A stretch of DNA of 64,000 nucleotides from DATDIC01 sp963777625 (GCA_963777625.1 CAVZRO010000019.1:1-64000); one strand, 5' to 3'; shown: positions 26,361 through 34,700, counted from the first letter of the stretch. Notes: generated by a model from the letters alone, not told the origin. Program-made: numbers and translations.

Positions 26361-26846
26361 CTACTCTCCCCAGAACAGGAACAAGCCCACGTCGCCCGGC
26401 TTGCCACCCGGAAAATCGAGCACGCGTGCCGCAAGGTGAAACCCACGAGGGCTCAGTTCATTGCGCCAACGAGCATAGAGCTCGGCCGCCTCACCCCGAA
26501 GGGTGTTCGGCCAGTTGGTATTTGGCGGATTGTTGATTGCGCGCGCATCGTCAGTGCATAGCGTGCTAGGAAAGCGGAGCAGCAGGTATTCCTTCTCGCC
26601 ACGTTCGGCGATTTGACGCGCTTGATGCAGCAACTCCCGCCATTTGGCATCGTCGATGTGCTGATCAATAAACGCCTTGACCTGCTCGCGGCGCAGCGTA
26701 ACGGCGGCCGCTTTGAGATCCGCTGCGTGCTGCACCTGTGCGTCTTTGTATGCCATCTCCAGGCCGCGAAATGCGTCCGCTGATAGACTTTCGCCGGCTG
26801 CCGGTGGTGATCCACGCACCAACGCCGCAGCGCCTTGTTCGGCCAT
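26361..26846 (-). CDS. Hypothetical cytoplasmic protein
   Basis: 161 residues, intact, no signal or membrane segment. MAYKDAQVQHAADLKAAAVT and EQVKAFIDQHIDDAKWRELL form helices. EYLLLRFPSTLCTDDARAIN and LYARWRNELSPRGFHLAARV look like a small alpha/beta domain, ending DVGLFLFWGE. No family recognised. GC and codon use are near the genome norm. Confidence 0.6.
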   Translation of the reverse strand: MAEQGAAALVRGSPPAAGESLSADAFRGLEMAYKDAQVQHAADLKAAAVTLRREQVKAFIDQHIDDAKWRELLHQARQIAERGEKEYLLLRFPSTLCTDDARAINNPPNTNWPNTLRGEAAELYARWRNELSPRGFHLAARVLDFPGGKPGDVGLFLFWGE

Positions 26847-27036
26847 GTCGCCCTCATTCTCTGCGATTATTGAGATACCCTATCTGGGCAGGGCAGTGAG
26901 AACACCTTTGGGGCACCGTAACCCAACTCCCACCGCTTTCCGCTCTGGCTCGCCATGCTACACCCTGATCAACACATTGTAGCTGGCACGCACGGAAGGC
27001 GGCGCGAGCCGCGTAAGTCCATTACGGAAAGGCCCG
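26847..27036. other. Intergenic region upstream of the 32-bp tandem repeat
   Basis: Holds the divergent promoters of the hypothetical gene (leftward) and of tsaE (rightward). No convincing consensus boxes or RNA structure were recognised. Confidence 0.3.
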
Positions 27037-27142
27037 GATGTACATCTGGTGACGCCCCAAAACGCCCCGATGTACACTTGGCGGCGCCCCAAAACGCCCC
27101 GATGTACACTTGGCCGCGCCCCAAAACCACCCGATGTACACT
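27037..27142 (+). repeat. Tandem 32-bp repeat with TGTACA palindromes, directly upstream of tsaE
   Basis: GATGTACA recurs at 27037, 27069, 27101 and 27133, exactly 32 bp apart (three helical turns). The intervening sequence is nearly constant (TTGGCGGCGCCCCAAAACGC). The last copy ends 18 bp before the tsaE start codon. Related units occur at 49.45-49.51 kb. There are no unique spacers, so it is not a CRISPR array. Confidence 0.9.
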
Positions 27143-27159
27143 TCGCTTCGTAAACAAAC

Positions 27160-27630
27160 ATGAACCACCATCCGCCCCCCGCCCCCGCGCACCACGTCGT
27201 CCTCGCCGACCTCGCCGCGACGGAACGTCTCGCCGCCCGCCTCGCCGCCCTCGCCCATCCCGGCGACGCCATCCTGCTGGAAGGACCGCTCGGCGCCGGC
27301 AAGACCACCTTCGCCCGCGCCTTCCTGCGCGCCATCACCGGCGACCCCTCGCTGGAAGTCCCCAGCCCCAGCTTCACCCTGGTCCAGACCTATGAAACCC
27401 CTCACGGCCCGGTGCACCATTTCGACCTCTGGCGCCTCGAAGGCCCCGCCGCGCTCGCCGAACTCGCCTGGGACGAGGCCCGAGACGATATCGTCCTGGT
27501 CGAATGGCCCGACCGGCTCGGCCTCCTCCGCCCGCCCGACGCCCTCCTCCTCAGCTTGCAGCCAATCGGGAACAATGCCAGGCGAGCCACCCTCACCGGC
27601 TGGCCCGAGCGACTCGAGCACAACAAATGA
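27160..27630 (+). CDS. tsaE: tRNA threonylcarbamoyladenosine biosynthesis ATPase
   Basis: ATPase of the TsaBDE complex that makes t6A37 in ANN-decoding tRNAs. 156 residues. ILLEGPLGAGKTTFARAFLR is Walker A (about 38-57), LEVPSPSFTLVQTYE the conserved switch, VHHFDLWRLEGPAALAEL Walker B, and IVLVEWPDRLGLL the E-W motif. First gene of tsaE-amgK-murU-addB; its stop overlaps the amgK start by 4 bp. Confidence 0.95.
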   Translation: MNHHPPPAPAHHVVLADLAATERLAARLAALAHPGDAILLEGPLGAGKTTFARAFLRAITGDPSLEVPSPSFTLVQTYETPHGPVHHFDLWRLEGPAALAELAWDEARDDIVLVEWPDRLGLLRPPDALLLSLQPIGNNARRATLTGWPERLEHNK

Positions 27631-28738
27631 GACCACCCACCCCCGAACCTGCCCCTCTCCCTTCGCTCCGACCGACCAAGGCCGAACCGCCATCATCCGC
27701 ACCCAAACCACCCCCCGCCATGAGCCGCGAAGCCCTCATCGCCGCTTTCCTGGCCCGCCACGGCTACGCCATCGCCAACGCCGCCCCGCTCGCCCAGGAC
27801 GCCAGCTTCCGCCGCTATCTCCGCCTCACCGCCGGCCCCCGCCCCGCCGTCCTGATGGATGCCCCGCCGCCCGAGGACATCCGCCCCTTCCTGGACATCG
27901 CCGCCCACCTCGGCGGCCTCGGGCTGTCGTCGCCGCACATCATTGCCGCCGACGAAACCGCCGGCCTGGTCCTGGAAGAAGACCTCGGCGACGACCTCTT
28001 CGCCACCCTGATCGCACCCCCACCATGGAGCCCCTGTTCGACGCCGCCCTCGACCTGCTGATCACCGTTCAGCGCGCCCCTCCGCCACCCGGCCTGCCGC
28101 CCTGGGACGCCGCGGCTATGATCCAGGCGACCCTCAACCCACTATTCGACTGGTGGTGGCCAGCCTGCTTCGGCGCTGCTCCACCGGACGCCGCACGCGC
28201 TGACATCCAGGCCGCCCTGGCCGAAATGCTGGCCCCACTCGCCGCCGGACCTGCCGGCTTCGTCCATCGCGACTTCTTTGCCGGCAATCTGATCTGGCTG
28301 CCGGACCGCCCCGGAGTCCGTCGCGTCGGCATCATCGACTTTCAGGGTGCAGCAATCGGCCATCCGGCGTACGACCTCGTCTCCCTGCTGCAGGACGCCC
28401 GTCGCGACATCCCCCCGGCGACCGAAACCCGCGCCATCGCCCGCTACCTGGCCGCCCGCCCGGAGCTCGATCCACCAGCCTTCCGCGCCGCCTACGCCGC
28501 CTGCGCCGCCCAGCGGCATCTGCGCGTCGCTGCCCAATGGGTCCGCCTGGCCCGACGCGACGGCCGCCCGCACTACCTGGTCCATGGCCCCCGCACCTGG
28601 CGCCTGCTGGACCGGGCGCTGCACCAGCATCCCATCGCCGATCCCCTGGCCACCGCGCTGGACCGCTGGATACCCCCTGAACGCCGCGGCAACCCTCAAA
28701 AGACCGGAACAACGCCCCGCGACGTCCGAAGAACATAA
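27627..28738 (+). CDS. amgK: Anomeric N-acetylmuramate/N-acetylglucosamine kinase-like phosphotransferase, one frameshift
   Basis: Aminoglycoside-phosphotransferase fold; AmgK phosphorylates recycled cell-wall amino sugars for MurU. Begins by ATGA overlap at 27627; core starts SREALIAAFLARHGYAIANA, DASFRRYLRLTAG, LVLEEDLGDDLFATL. A shift near 28022 (C5 run) leads to FVHRDFFAGNLIWLPDR (catalytic H-x-D ... N), RVGIIDFQGAAIGHPAYDLV (metal Asp) and HLRVAAQWVRLARRDG. The last 15 residues after PERRGN are probably foreign, because the toxin/immunity insert begins there. See the insertion finding. Confidence 0.87.
28679..28687. repeat. Left copy of 9-bp direct repeat flanking the toxin/immunity insert
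   Basis: GAACGCCGC, in amgK codons for E-R-R followed by x-N-P. The same 9 bp recur at 29608-29616, again before a triplet and AACCC. Together they look like a target-site duplication of about 9-17 bp around the insert. Confidence 0.6.
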
Positions 28739-29070
28739 GATTCCAACCCGGAGTGATCCGGCATGATCCGCACGGTGCCGATCCCGAACCGAAGCGTGCT
28801 TTCACCCGTGCCGCCCGCTGCTGCGCTGATCACCCGTTCGTTCAGGAACCTGAACAGGATCGGCGCGGTAGCCGAATTCTCGCCGTGACCCTGGCATGCG
28901 TCCGTGCCAGCGAACAACTCGAAGGGACACTGGATCAGTAATGAGGAACCATCCGAGAATTGCAGCGCAATGGAGCCGATTCCCACCAGGATCCCCACAA
29001 GAATCGTGTTTCCCAGGATCGCGATGTCGGACTGAAGCGGCCTCAGGTCATGCTCAGTGACAGAATGCAT
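28696..29070 (-). CDS. Probable immunity protein, DUF6188-like
   Basis: 124 residues: LGNTILVGILVGIGSIALQF, DGSSLLIQCPFELFAG, FLNERVISAAAGGTGESTLR, FGIGTVRIMPDHSGLESYVL. Two repeats of a beta unit closing with a P-D-x-x-x-E-S-Y pattern are typical of DUF6188-type proteins, which often lie behind polymorphic toxins. ATG at 29070 directly abuts the stop of the toxin-tip gene (TGA at 29071-29073). Its own stop lies 9 bp from the direct repeat in amgK. Assignment as immunity is by context. Confidence 0.65.
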   Translation of the reverse strand: MHSVTEHDLRPLQSDIAILGNTILVGILVGIGSIALQFSDGSSLLIQCPFELFAGTDACQGHGENSATAPILFRFLNERVISAAAGGTGESTLRFGIGTVRIMPDHSGLESYVLRTSRGVVPVF

Positions 29071-29529
29071 TCAGCTATCTTCCAATGTATGCCTCGGCAA
29101 AGGAACATGGGTTTGGCCGCGTGTTCCCGGCCGCCCGGTGGACGGATCGATCGGCTGACCGTACTGGTTGGTCATAATCCAATAGCCATTCTCAAGCCCA
29201 GGAATCGACGATGCACCAGGCGGCATAATGCGGATGGATTCCCCGCTGCCTGGCGGATTTTGGCCTAGCGGGTGGTAAATAATCCCAATCCCGTTCCTGG
29301 TCTGCGAACTGACCCACTCGCCGGCGATGTGTGGTGGCAATCGCGGCACATTTGATATCGGTTCAATGCGCGTGGGCACAAGACAGCATACAGCCGAACG
29401 GATGAACCGATGATTATGACCAGGCGGAGCGCCTCGCTGCCGTACCTCGGGGAACGGCCCATGAAGCTTGCCGTAGACTCCAGCGCCACGGCACACAGTG
29501 CCGTAATGCCTGTCTTCTCCGCCCGTCAC
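29071..29529 (-). CDS. Orphan C-terminal tip of a polymorphic toxin
   Basis: The recognisable part is the last 90 residues: RLPPHIAGEWVSSQTRNGIG, SGESIRIMPPGASSIPGLEN, GYWIMTNQYGQPIDPSTGRP and GTRGQTHVPLP. The pattern R-I-M-x-P ... N-G-Y ... N-x-x-G-Q-P-I-D-P-x-T-G-x-P-G ... T-H-x-P-L is shared by toxin tips at the ends of Rhs, LXG and CDI-type proteins. No delivery domain, signal or ATG precedes it; GTG at 29529 is the only in-frame option. Probably a displaced or truncated tip with its immunity gene. Activity unknown. Confidence 0.6.
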   Translation of the reverse strand: MTGGEDRHYGTVCRGAGVYGKLHGPFPEVRQRGAPPGHNHRFIRSAVCCLVPTRIEPISNVPRLPPHIAGEWVSSQTRNGIGIIYHPLGQNPPGSGESIRIMPPGASSIPGLENGYWIMTNQYGQPIDPSTGRPGTRGQTHVPLPRHTLEDS

Positions 29530-29607
29530 CTCATAGGGCCGCCCGACGCGCGAGCCTTCTGCCAGCCGGCAATCTCCGCCGCGAGCGGTTTGCCGGCCGC
29601 GGCATCC

Positions 29608-29616
29608 GAACGCCGC
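29608..29616. repeat. Right copy of 9-bp direct repeat flanking the toxin/immunity insert
   Basis: GAACGCCGC, followed in the plus frame by P-N-P-P-Q-L-A-A and a TGA that overlaps the murU ATG by 4 bp. This looks like the displaced original 3' end of amgK. Confidence 0.6.
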
Positions 29617-29639
29617 CCCAACCCGCCACAGCTCGCCGC

Positions 29640-30350
29640 ATGATCCGCCCCTACACCGCCATGGTGCTCGCCGCCGGCCTCGGCACCCGCATGCGTCCGC
29701 TGACCGACCGCACCGCCAAGCCGCTGCTGACCCTCGGCGGCCGCACCCTGCTCGATCACGCGCTCGACCGGCTCGTCGCCGTCGGGGTCGAGCGAGTCGT
29801 GGTGAACGCGTTCTGGCACGCCGACCAGATCGAGGCCCACCTCGCCGCCCGCCACACCCCCACCATCCTGATCCGGCGGGAAACCGCCCTGCTCGACACC
29901 GGAGGCGGCGTCCGCGCCGCACTGCACCTGCTGGGTCCCGATCCGTTCTTCGTGGTGAACGGCGACGCCTTCTGGCAAGACGGCCCGGTCCCGGCACTGG
30001 ACCGCCTCGCCGCCGCCTACGATCCGGGCCTCACCGACGACATACTCCTGCTCCACCGCACCGCGCAGGTGCAGGCCGAGGTCGGGCTGGGCGACTTCGC
30101 GCTCGACAAATGGGGCGCCGTCCGCCGCCGGGCCGAGCGGGAGGTCGCCCCCTACATCTACGCCGGCGTGCATGTAATGAGCCCCGCCCTGCTGGCCGAC
30201 ACGCCCGACGGACCGTTCAGCATGAACCTCGTATGGGACCGCGCCATCGCCGCCGGCCGCCTGCGCGCCGTCGTCCACGACGGAACCTGGTTCCATCTCT
30301 CCACGCCCGCCGACCTGGCCCAGGCCGACACCGCCCTGCGCCTGCGGTAG
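29640..30350 (+). CDS. murU: N-acetylmuramate-1-phosphate uridylyltransferase-like nucleotidyltransferase
   Basis: Makes UDP-MurNAc from the AmgK product in cell-wall recycling. 236 residues. AMVLAAGLGTRMRPLTDRTA is the nucleotide-binding loop, KPLLTLGGRTLLDHALDRL the conserved helix, ALLDTGGGVRAALHLLG then FFVVNGDAFWQDGP (metal Asp), YIYAGVHVMSPALLAD and WFHLSTPADLAQADTALRL. Its ATG overlaps a 3' tail that fits amgK; addB follows 8 bp later. Confidence 0.93.
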   Translation: MIRPYTAMVLAAGLGTRMRPLTDRTAKPLLTLGGRTLLDHALDRLVAVGVERVVVNAFWHADQIEAHLAARHTPTILIRRETALLDTGGGVRAALHLLGPDPFFVVNGDAFWQDGPVPALDRLAAAYDPGLTDDILLLHRTAQVQAEVGLGDFALDKWGAVRRRAEREVAPYIYAGVHVMSPALLADTPDGPFSMNLVWDRAIAAGRLRAVVHDGTWFHLSTPADLAQADTALRLR

Positions 30351-30357
30351 TCGATCC

Positions 30358-33342
30358 ATGCCCACGCCGCCCAAACTGTTCACCCTGCCGCCGCACCTGC
30401 CCTTCCTCGACGCGGTCGCGACGGAATGGCTGGCCCACGCCGACAAATCCGGCGGCGGCCCGCTGGAGGTCGCCGCCGGGCTGATCCTGCTGCCCACCCG
30501 CCGCGCCGCCCGTGCCCTGGCGGAAGCCTTCCTGCGCGTCTCCGGCGGCCGGCCCCTACTGCTGCCGCGCATCACCGCGCTCGGCGCGCTGGACGAGGTG
30601 CCGTTGGCCCTCGCCGGCGCTCTCGATCTGCCGCCGGCGGTCGAACCGATGCGCCGCCTCGCCGCGCTGACCCGCATGATCCTGGCCATTGGCGGCGAAG
30701 ACGGCGCGCCCAGGACCGCCGACCGTGCCTGGCGCCTCGCCGCCGAGCTGGCCCGGCTGATGGACGAGGCGGAGCGCGCCGAAATCGACCTCGCCGCCCG
30801 CCTCCCCGACGCGGCCGAGCCTGAATTTGCCGCCCATTGGGCGCGGACCCTGGAATTTCTGCGCATCGTCACCGCCGCGTGGCCGCACTGGCTCGCCGAA
30901 CAGGGGCTGATGAACCCGGCCGCGCGCCAGGTCGCGCTGCTGGACGCCCAGGCCGCCGCCTGGCAGCGCGACCCGCCCGCCTCGCGCGTGCTGCTGGCCG
31001 GCGTCACCGGCGCAATCCCGTGCGTCGCGCGACTGGCCGAAACGGTGTCCCGCCTGCCCGCCGGGTCGGTGCTGCTGCCCGGGCTCGATCCGGGACTGTC
31101 GGACCCCGACTGGGCGGCGCTGGACGATTCGCATTACCAGGCCGGGTTGCAGCGGCTGCTGAGCCGGCTCGACCGGCGACGCGAAGAGGTGCGCGTCTGG
31201 CCCGTCGCGCCCGATACCCTCGTGCCGCCAGACCGGGCGATGACGCTGCGGCGCGCCCTGCTGCCGGGCCGCGCCTTGGCCGACTGGCAGGACCGCACGC
31301 AAGCCGACACCGCCGGCCTGTACCGCCTGGAGCCGGCCGACCAGCAGGAAGAGGCGCTCGCGGTGGCGCTCGTGCTGCGCGAGGCACTGGAAACGCCCGG
31401 CGCCACCGCCGCCCTGGTCACCCCCGACCGCGAGCTGGCCGGCCGGGTGGCCGTCGAGCTGAGCCGCTTCGGCATCGTCGCCGACGACAGCGCCGGAGAG
31501 AAGCTGGCGGACACCCCGCCCGCCGTGTTCCTGCGTCTCCTGGCGCGTGCAGTGGCCGAGGAGTTGGCGCCCGTCGCCCTGCTCGCCGTCCTGAAGCACC
31601 CGCTGGCCGCCCTGGGACTGGCGCCGGCGGAATGCCGCGCCGCTGCCCGTGACCTGGAGCTGGCCTGCCTGCGCGGGCCACGGCCGGAGCCGGGCCTGAC
31701 CGGGCTCCGCCGCGCCCTGGACAGCACGAAGGCGGCACCGCCGCGCCGGCGCATGGACGCATTGCTGGCCCGGATCGAACGCGCGCTGGAGCCCGCCTTG
31801 CGCATCGCCGCCTCGATCGCCGTGTCCCCCGCCCAGGCCATGGACGCACTGATCGACGCCGCCCAGCGCGCCGCCACCACCGATGAAACACCCGGCCAAA
31901 ACCGCCTGTGGGGCAACGAGGAAGGCGACGCGCTGGCCGAACGCCTGGCCTCCGTCCGGGCGTGCCTGGACATGCTGCCGGAGCAGCCTCGGTCCGTGCT
32001 GCCCGGCCTGCTGGACGCAGTGCTGGACGGCGCCGTGGTACGCAGCCGGCGGGCCTTGCGCGGCCGCGAGGGCGTGGAGCACCCGCGCCTGTTCATCTGG
32101 GGCCTGCTGGAAGCCCGCCTGCAGAGCACCGACGTCATGGTCCTCGGCGGCCTGGTCGAAGACGTCTGGCCGGCAGCGGCCGATCCGGGACCGTGGCTGT
32201 CACGGCCGATGCGGGCCCGCGTCGGCTTGCCCTCGCCCGAGGAAGGCGTCGGCCAGGCAGCCCATGATTTCGCGTCGCTGGCCTGCGCCGCCCCGGTCGT
32301 GGTGCTGTCCTGCCCCCGACGACGCGATGGGGCGCCGACGGTGCCCTCGCGCTGGCTGACCCGGCTGGAGATGTTCCTTGCCGGGCGCGACGCGGCGCTC
32401 CCGCTGCACCCGGCGGTCGCCTGGGCGCGGGCCCTGGACCAGCCGGCCGGCGCGCCCGAACCGGTGCAGCCGCCCGCCCCCTGCCCGCCCCTCGACCGGC
32501 GACCCCGCCGGCTCAGCGTGACCGAGATCGAGACTTGGCTGCGCGACCCCTACGCCATCTACGCCCGACACATCCTGCGCCTGCGGGCGCTGGACCCGCT
32601 GGAGCAGGAGACCGACGCGGCGGATTACGGCTCGCTGGTGCATGGCGGACTGCACCGGTTTCTGGAACGGCATGGCGCAAGCTGGCCCGCCGATGGCGCC
32701 CGGCTGCTGCGCGAGGAGCTGCTGGCGGAAATGCTGCGCGTCGGGCTGCGGGAAGCGCTGCGCAACTGGTGGGCGCCTCGGCTGGAGCGAATCGCCGCGT
32801 GGGTCGCCGAGACCGAGGTGCAACGGCGATCGGACCTGCCGCTGGCCTCGGTATGGTCGGAGCTGTCCGGCACCTGGGAGCAGCTTCGCCCGGGAGGGAA
32901 GTTCACGCTGGTCGGGCGAGCCGACCGGATCGAGCGCCGGGCGGACGGCTCGCTGGCCATCCTCGACTACAAGACCGGCCACACGCCCGGCACCAAGGAG
33001 ATCGAGGCTGGCCTCGCCCCCCAACTCACGCTGGAAGCCGCCATGGTCCAGACCGGGGCGTTCGGCGCGGAACGGCAGGGGTCGGTCGCGGCGCTGAGCT
33101 ACTGGCACCTGAGCGGCGGCTACGTGCCGGGGCAGATCGTGCGGCCGTTCCGCGGCAACGCACTGGAATTGGCTGCCGCGGTGAAAGCCGCCACCGACGC
33201 GCTAGGTGAGCTGATCGACACCTTCGACGACCCGGCGCGCTGCTACTTGTCGCAGCCGCATCCCAGTCGGGCGCCACGCTTCTCGGATTACGCGCAACTG
33301 GCGCGGGTCGCAGAGTGGGTCGCGGCCGGGGAGGATGGATAG
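30358..33342 (+). CDS. addB: Double-strand break repair protein AddB
   Basis: Nuclease subunit of the AddAB helicase-nuclease that resects DNA ends for RecA. 994 residues, intact. N-terminal helicase-like fold without Walker A: FTLPPHLPFLDAVATEWLAH, ILLPTRRAARALAEAFLRVS. C-terminal PD-(D/E)XK nuclease: RRLSVTEIETWLRDPYAIYA, DYGSLVHGGLHRFLE, GRADRIERRADGSLAILDYK and TGHTP with catalytic D-x-K. Fourth gene of the tsaE operon. The partner addA, usually next, is missing here. Confidence 0.95.
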   Translation: MPTPPKLFTLPPHLPFLDAVATEWLAHADKSGGGPLEVAAGLILLPTRRAARALAEAFLRVSGGRPLLLPRITALGALDEVPLALAGALDLPPAVEPMRRLAALTRMILAIGGEDGAPRTADRAWRLAAELARLMDEAERAEIDLAARLPDAAEPEFAAHWARTLEFLRIVTAAWPHWLAEQGLMNPAARQVALLDAQAAAWQRDPPASRVLLAGVTGAIPCVARLAETVSRLPAGSVLLPGLDPGLSDPDWAALDDSHYQAGLQRLLSRLDRRREEVRVWPVAPDTLVPPDRAMTLRRALLPGRALADWQDRTQADTAGLYRLEPADQQEEALAVALVLREALETPGATAALVTPDRELAGRVAVELSRFGIVADDSAGEKLADTPPAVFLRLLARAVAEELAPVALLAVLKHPLAALGLAPAECRAAARDLELACLRGPRPEPGLTGLRRALDSTKAAPPRRRMDALLARIERALEPALRIAASIAVSPAQAMDALIDAAQRAATTDETPGQNRLWGNEEGDALAERLASVRACLDMLPEQPRSVLPGLLDAVLDGAVVRSRRALRGREGVEHPRLFIWGLLEARLQSTDVMVLGGLVEDVWPAAADPGPWLSRPMRARVGLPSPEEGVGQAAHDFASLACAAPVVVLSCPRRRDGAPTVPSRWLTRLEMFLAGRDAALPLHPAVAWARALDQPAGAPEPVQPPAPCPPLDRRPRRLSVTEIETWLRDPYAIYARHILRLRALDPLEQETDAADYGSLVHGGLHRFLERHGASWPADGARLLREELLAEMLRVGLREALRNWWAPRLERIAAWVAETEVQRRSDLPLASVWSELSGTWEQLRPGGKFTLVGRADRIERRADGSLAILDYKTGHTPGTKEIEAGLAPQLTLEAAMVQTGAFGAERQGSVAALSYWHLSGGYVPGQIVRPFRGNALELAAAVKAATDALGELIDTFDDPARCYLSQPHPSRAPRFSDYAQLARVAEWVAAGEDG

Positions 33343-33483
33343 AGTGTCCTTGCGCCGAGGATCTTGGGGGTAGGAGGTTGCATAGCGCCGCGTTTCGGGG
33401 GCGGTTTTGGTTGTACGACGACGCGGCGCGGCTGCCAGTGCGATCGAGATCACGCTTACTGAAAGTCGAAGGGAATATTGGAG

Positions 33484-33514
33484 ACTGCGGTTAAATGTAT
33501 ACTGCGGTTAAATG
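33484..33514 (+). repeat. 14-bp direct repeat upstream of the TIR-like gene
   Basis: ACTGCGGTTAAATG occurs at 33484-33497 and 33501-33514 (17-bp period) at the sharp GC drop after addB. It may mark the insertion edge or be a regulatory site. Confidence 0.7.
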
Positions 33515-33556
33515 GATAAGGAGACAAAGACAGGGGCATCTACCGGAGGAGGTGAT

Positions 33557-34405
33557 ATGCCTCCCGAAAAGCGCGAACGAGCCAGTCGGCTAATCGAGCA
33601 ATTCGAGGAAAGGCTACAAAAAGTTGTCGTCAAAACTAATGCGCCAAAAAGACATATAAGGCCACTCGCCCCCGGTAGCGTCATATGTGGCGCGTTCCAG
33701 GACATAATATATGTTGGGTATTATCCGCAGCTTGGGATGCCAACGCTAACTTTTTTCACTATGACCATAACGGGCCAGCCGAACATTTCGGGATTTCACA
33801 GCTTTCTCTTGGATAGAACAACCTATGATTTCTCGGTCGTTGAACTGCGTGAAAGTTGGCTAGATTTGGACGAAGGCACACGATCGGACACCTTGGACGC
33901 TGTCGCCCTCCAGGTTGTACGGAATGAGTTAGCAATGGCTCAGGTATCGACCGCGATGACGCCTTTTAATCCGATATTCGGGCCCAACAAATTCCCAATT
34001 CAGGAGGGTCTTGTATTCGTGCTGATGCCCTTTGAGACTGGTCTCACTGAAATCTACACTACTGTTGTCAAACCAGCAGTCGAAGCAAAAAACTTGATCT
34101 GTAGAAGAGCCGATGACATAAACTCCAACAATACTATAATGTCTGACATATGGAAATCCATATGTGAAGCCAGATTTATTATCGCTGATCTAAGCAATCG
34201 CAATCCCAATGTGATGTACGAGCTGGGTATTTCTCATACTGTGGGAAAGGAGACTATACTTATTCACCAAGACAGTGACGGGGCGAAGCTGCCGTTCGAT
34301 ATCTCTCATTTTCGAAATCATCAACTATCAGAACTCGGCGACTGGGGGGATTTCGCTAAAAACCCGTCTGGAAGGGGCCATCGAGAATGTTCTTCAAAAA
34401 CTTAG
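33557..34405 (+). CDS. AT-rich protein with TIR/nucleoside deoxyribosyltransferase-like C-terminal domain; candidate defence effector
   Basis: Start ATG 33557 is fixed by a perfect Shine-Dalgarno (AGGAGGTGAT) ending right before it. Residues 1-140 are a beta-rich part of unknown family (APGSVICGAFQDIIYVGYYP, LTFFTMTITGQPNISGFHSF). Residues 150-265 read EGLVFVLMPFETGLTEIYTT, AKNLICRRADDINSNNTIMS, ICEARFIIADL, SNRNPNVMYELGISHTVGKE and TILIHQD, with a candidate catalytic Glu in MYELG. Such domains cleave NAD+ or nucleotides in several antiphage proteins. A G6 run at 34344-34349 shifts the tail; corrected it reads SLKTRLEGAIENVLQKLSSA, stop at 34424. GC is far below the neighbours. Confidence 0.7.
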   Translation: MPPEKRERASRLIEQFEERLQKVVVKTNAPKRHIRPLAPGSVICGAFQDIIYVGYYPQLGMPTLTFFTMTITGQPNISGFHSFLLDRTTYDFSVVELRESWLDLDEGTRSDTLDAVALQVVRNELAMAQVSTAMTPFNPIFGPNKFPIQEGLVFVLMPFETGLTEIYTTVVKPAVEAKNLICRRADDINSNNTIMSDIWKSICEARFIIADLSNRNPNVMYELGISHTVGKETILIHQDSDGAKLPFDISHFRNHQLSELGDWGDFAKNPSGRGHRECSSKT

Positions 34406-34406
34406 C

Positions 34407-34700
34407 TCAGCAAGGCTCACGTAGAGGATAGTGTTGCTCATGAGCCCGACCGCAAAATCGTTGCGCGATGCGCCTCACGATGTCGCCTACCTTCATACCG
34501 GCGCCGCCCTTGGCGCGGACTCGTTGCCAGGCTGCCAACAGCGTGGCCGGGGCGCAGACCTTGTCCATCAGGCTATACCATTTGCCTCCTCGGACGCCCC
34601 CCGCCTCCGCAGGGGCAGGCTCCACGGACCGCCGGTTCACCTCCGGTTGCTCTCCACCCCGCGTCACCGCGACGCAGTTTCCTTCAATTTCTGGACCAAT
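34407..34700 (-). pseudogene. Group II intron reverse transcriptase/maturase, N-terminal fragment
   Basis: Reads GEQPEVNRRSVEPAPAEAGG and then GGKWYSLMDKVCAPATLLAA, WQRVRAKGGAG. W-Y-S-L-M-D-K-V ... L-x-x-A-W-x-x-V-x-x-x-x-G-A-x-G is the conserved N-terminus of group II intron-encoded proteins. After this it degenerates (MKVGDIVRRIAQRF) and stops at 34407, with no RT motifs 1-7. A relic next to the foreign TIR-like gene. Confidence 0.65.

Noticed and set aside
27037..27142. Possible CRISPR array (regular 32-bp period)
   Set aside because: Whole units are nearly identical end to end, with no variable spacers and no cas genes nearby. It is a plain tandem repeat.
28679..29616. Insertion sequence as the cause of the direct repeat
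   Set aside because: No transposase and no terminal inverted repeats at the inner edges. The cassette contains only the toxin tip and its partner.
29530..29997. N-terminal half of the polymorphic toxin on the minus strand
   Set aside because: Open frame only because it is antisense to the high-GC murU gene; no toxin delivery or repeat motifs.
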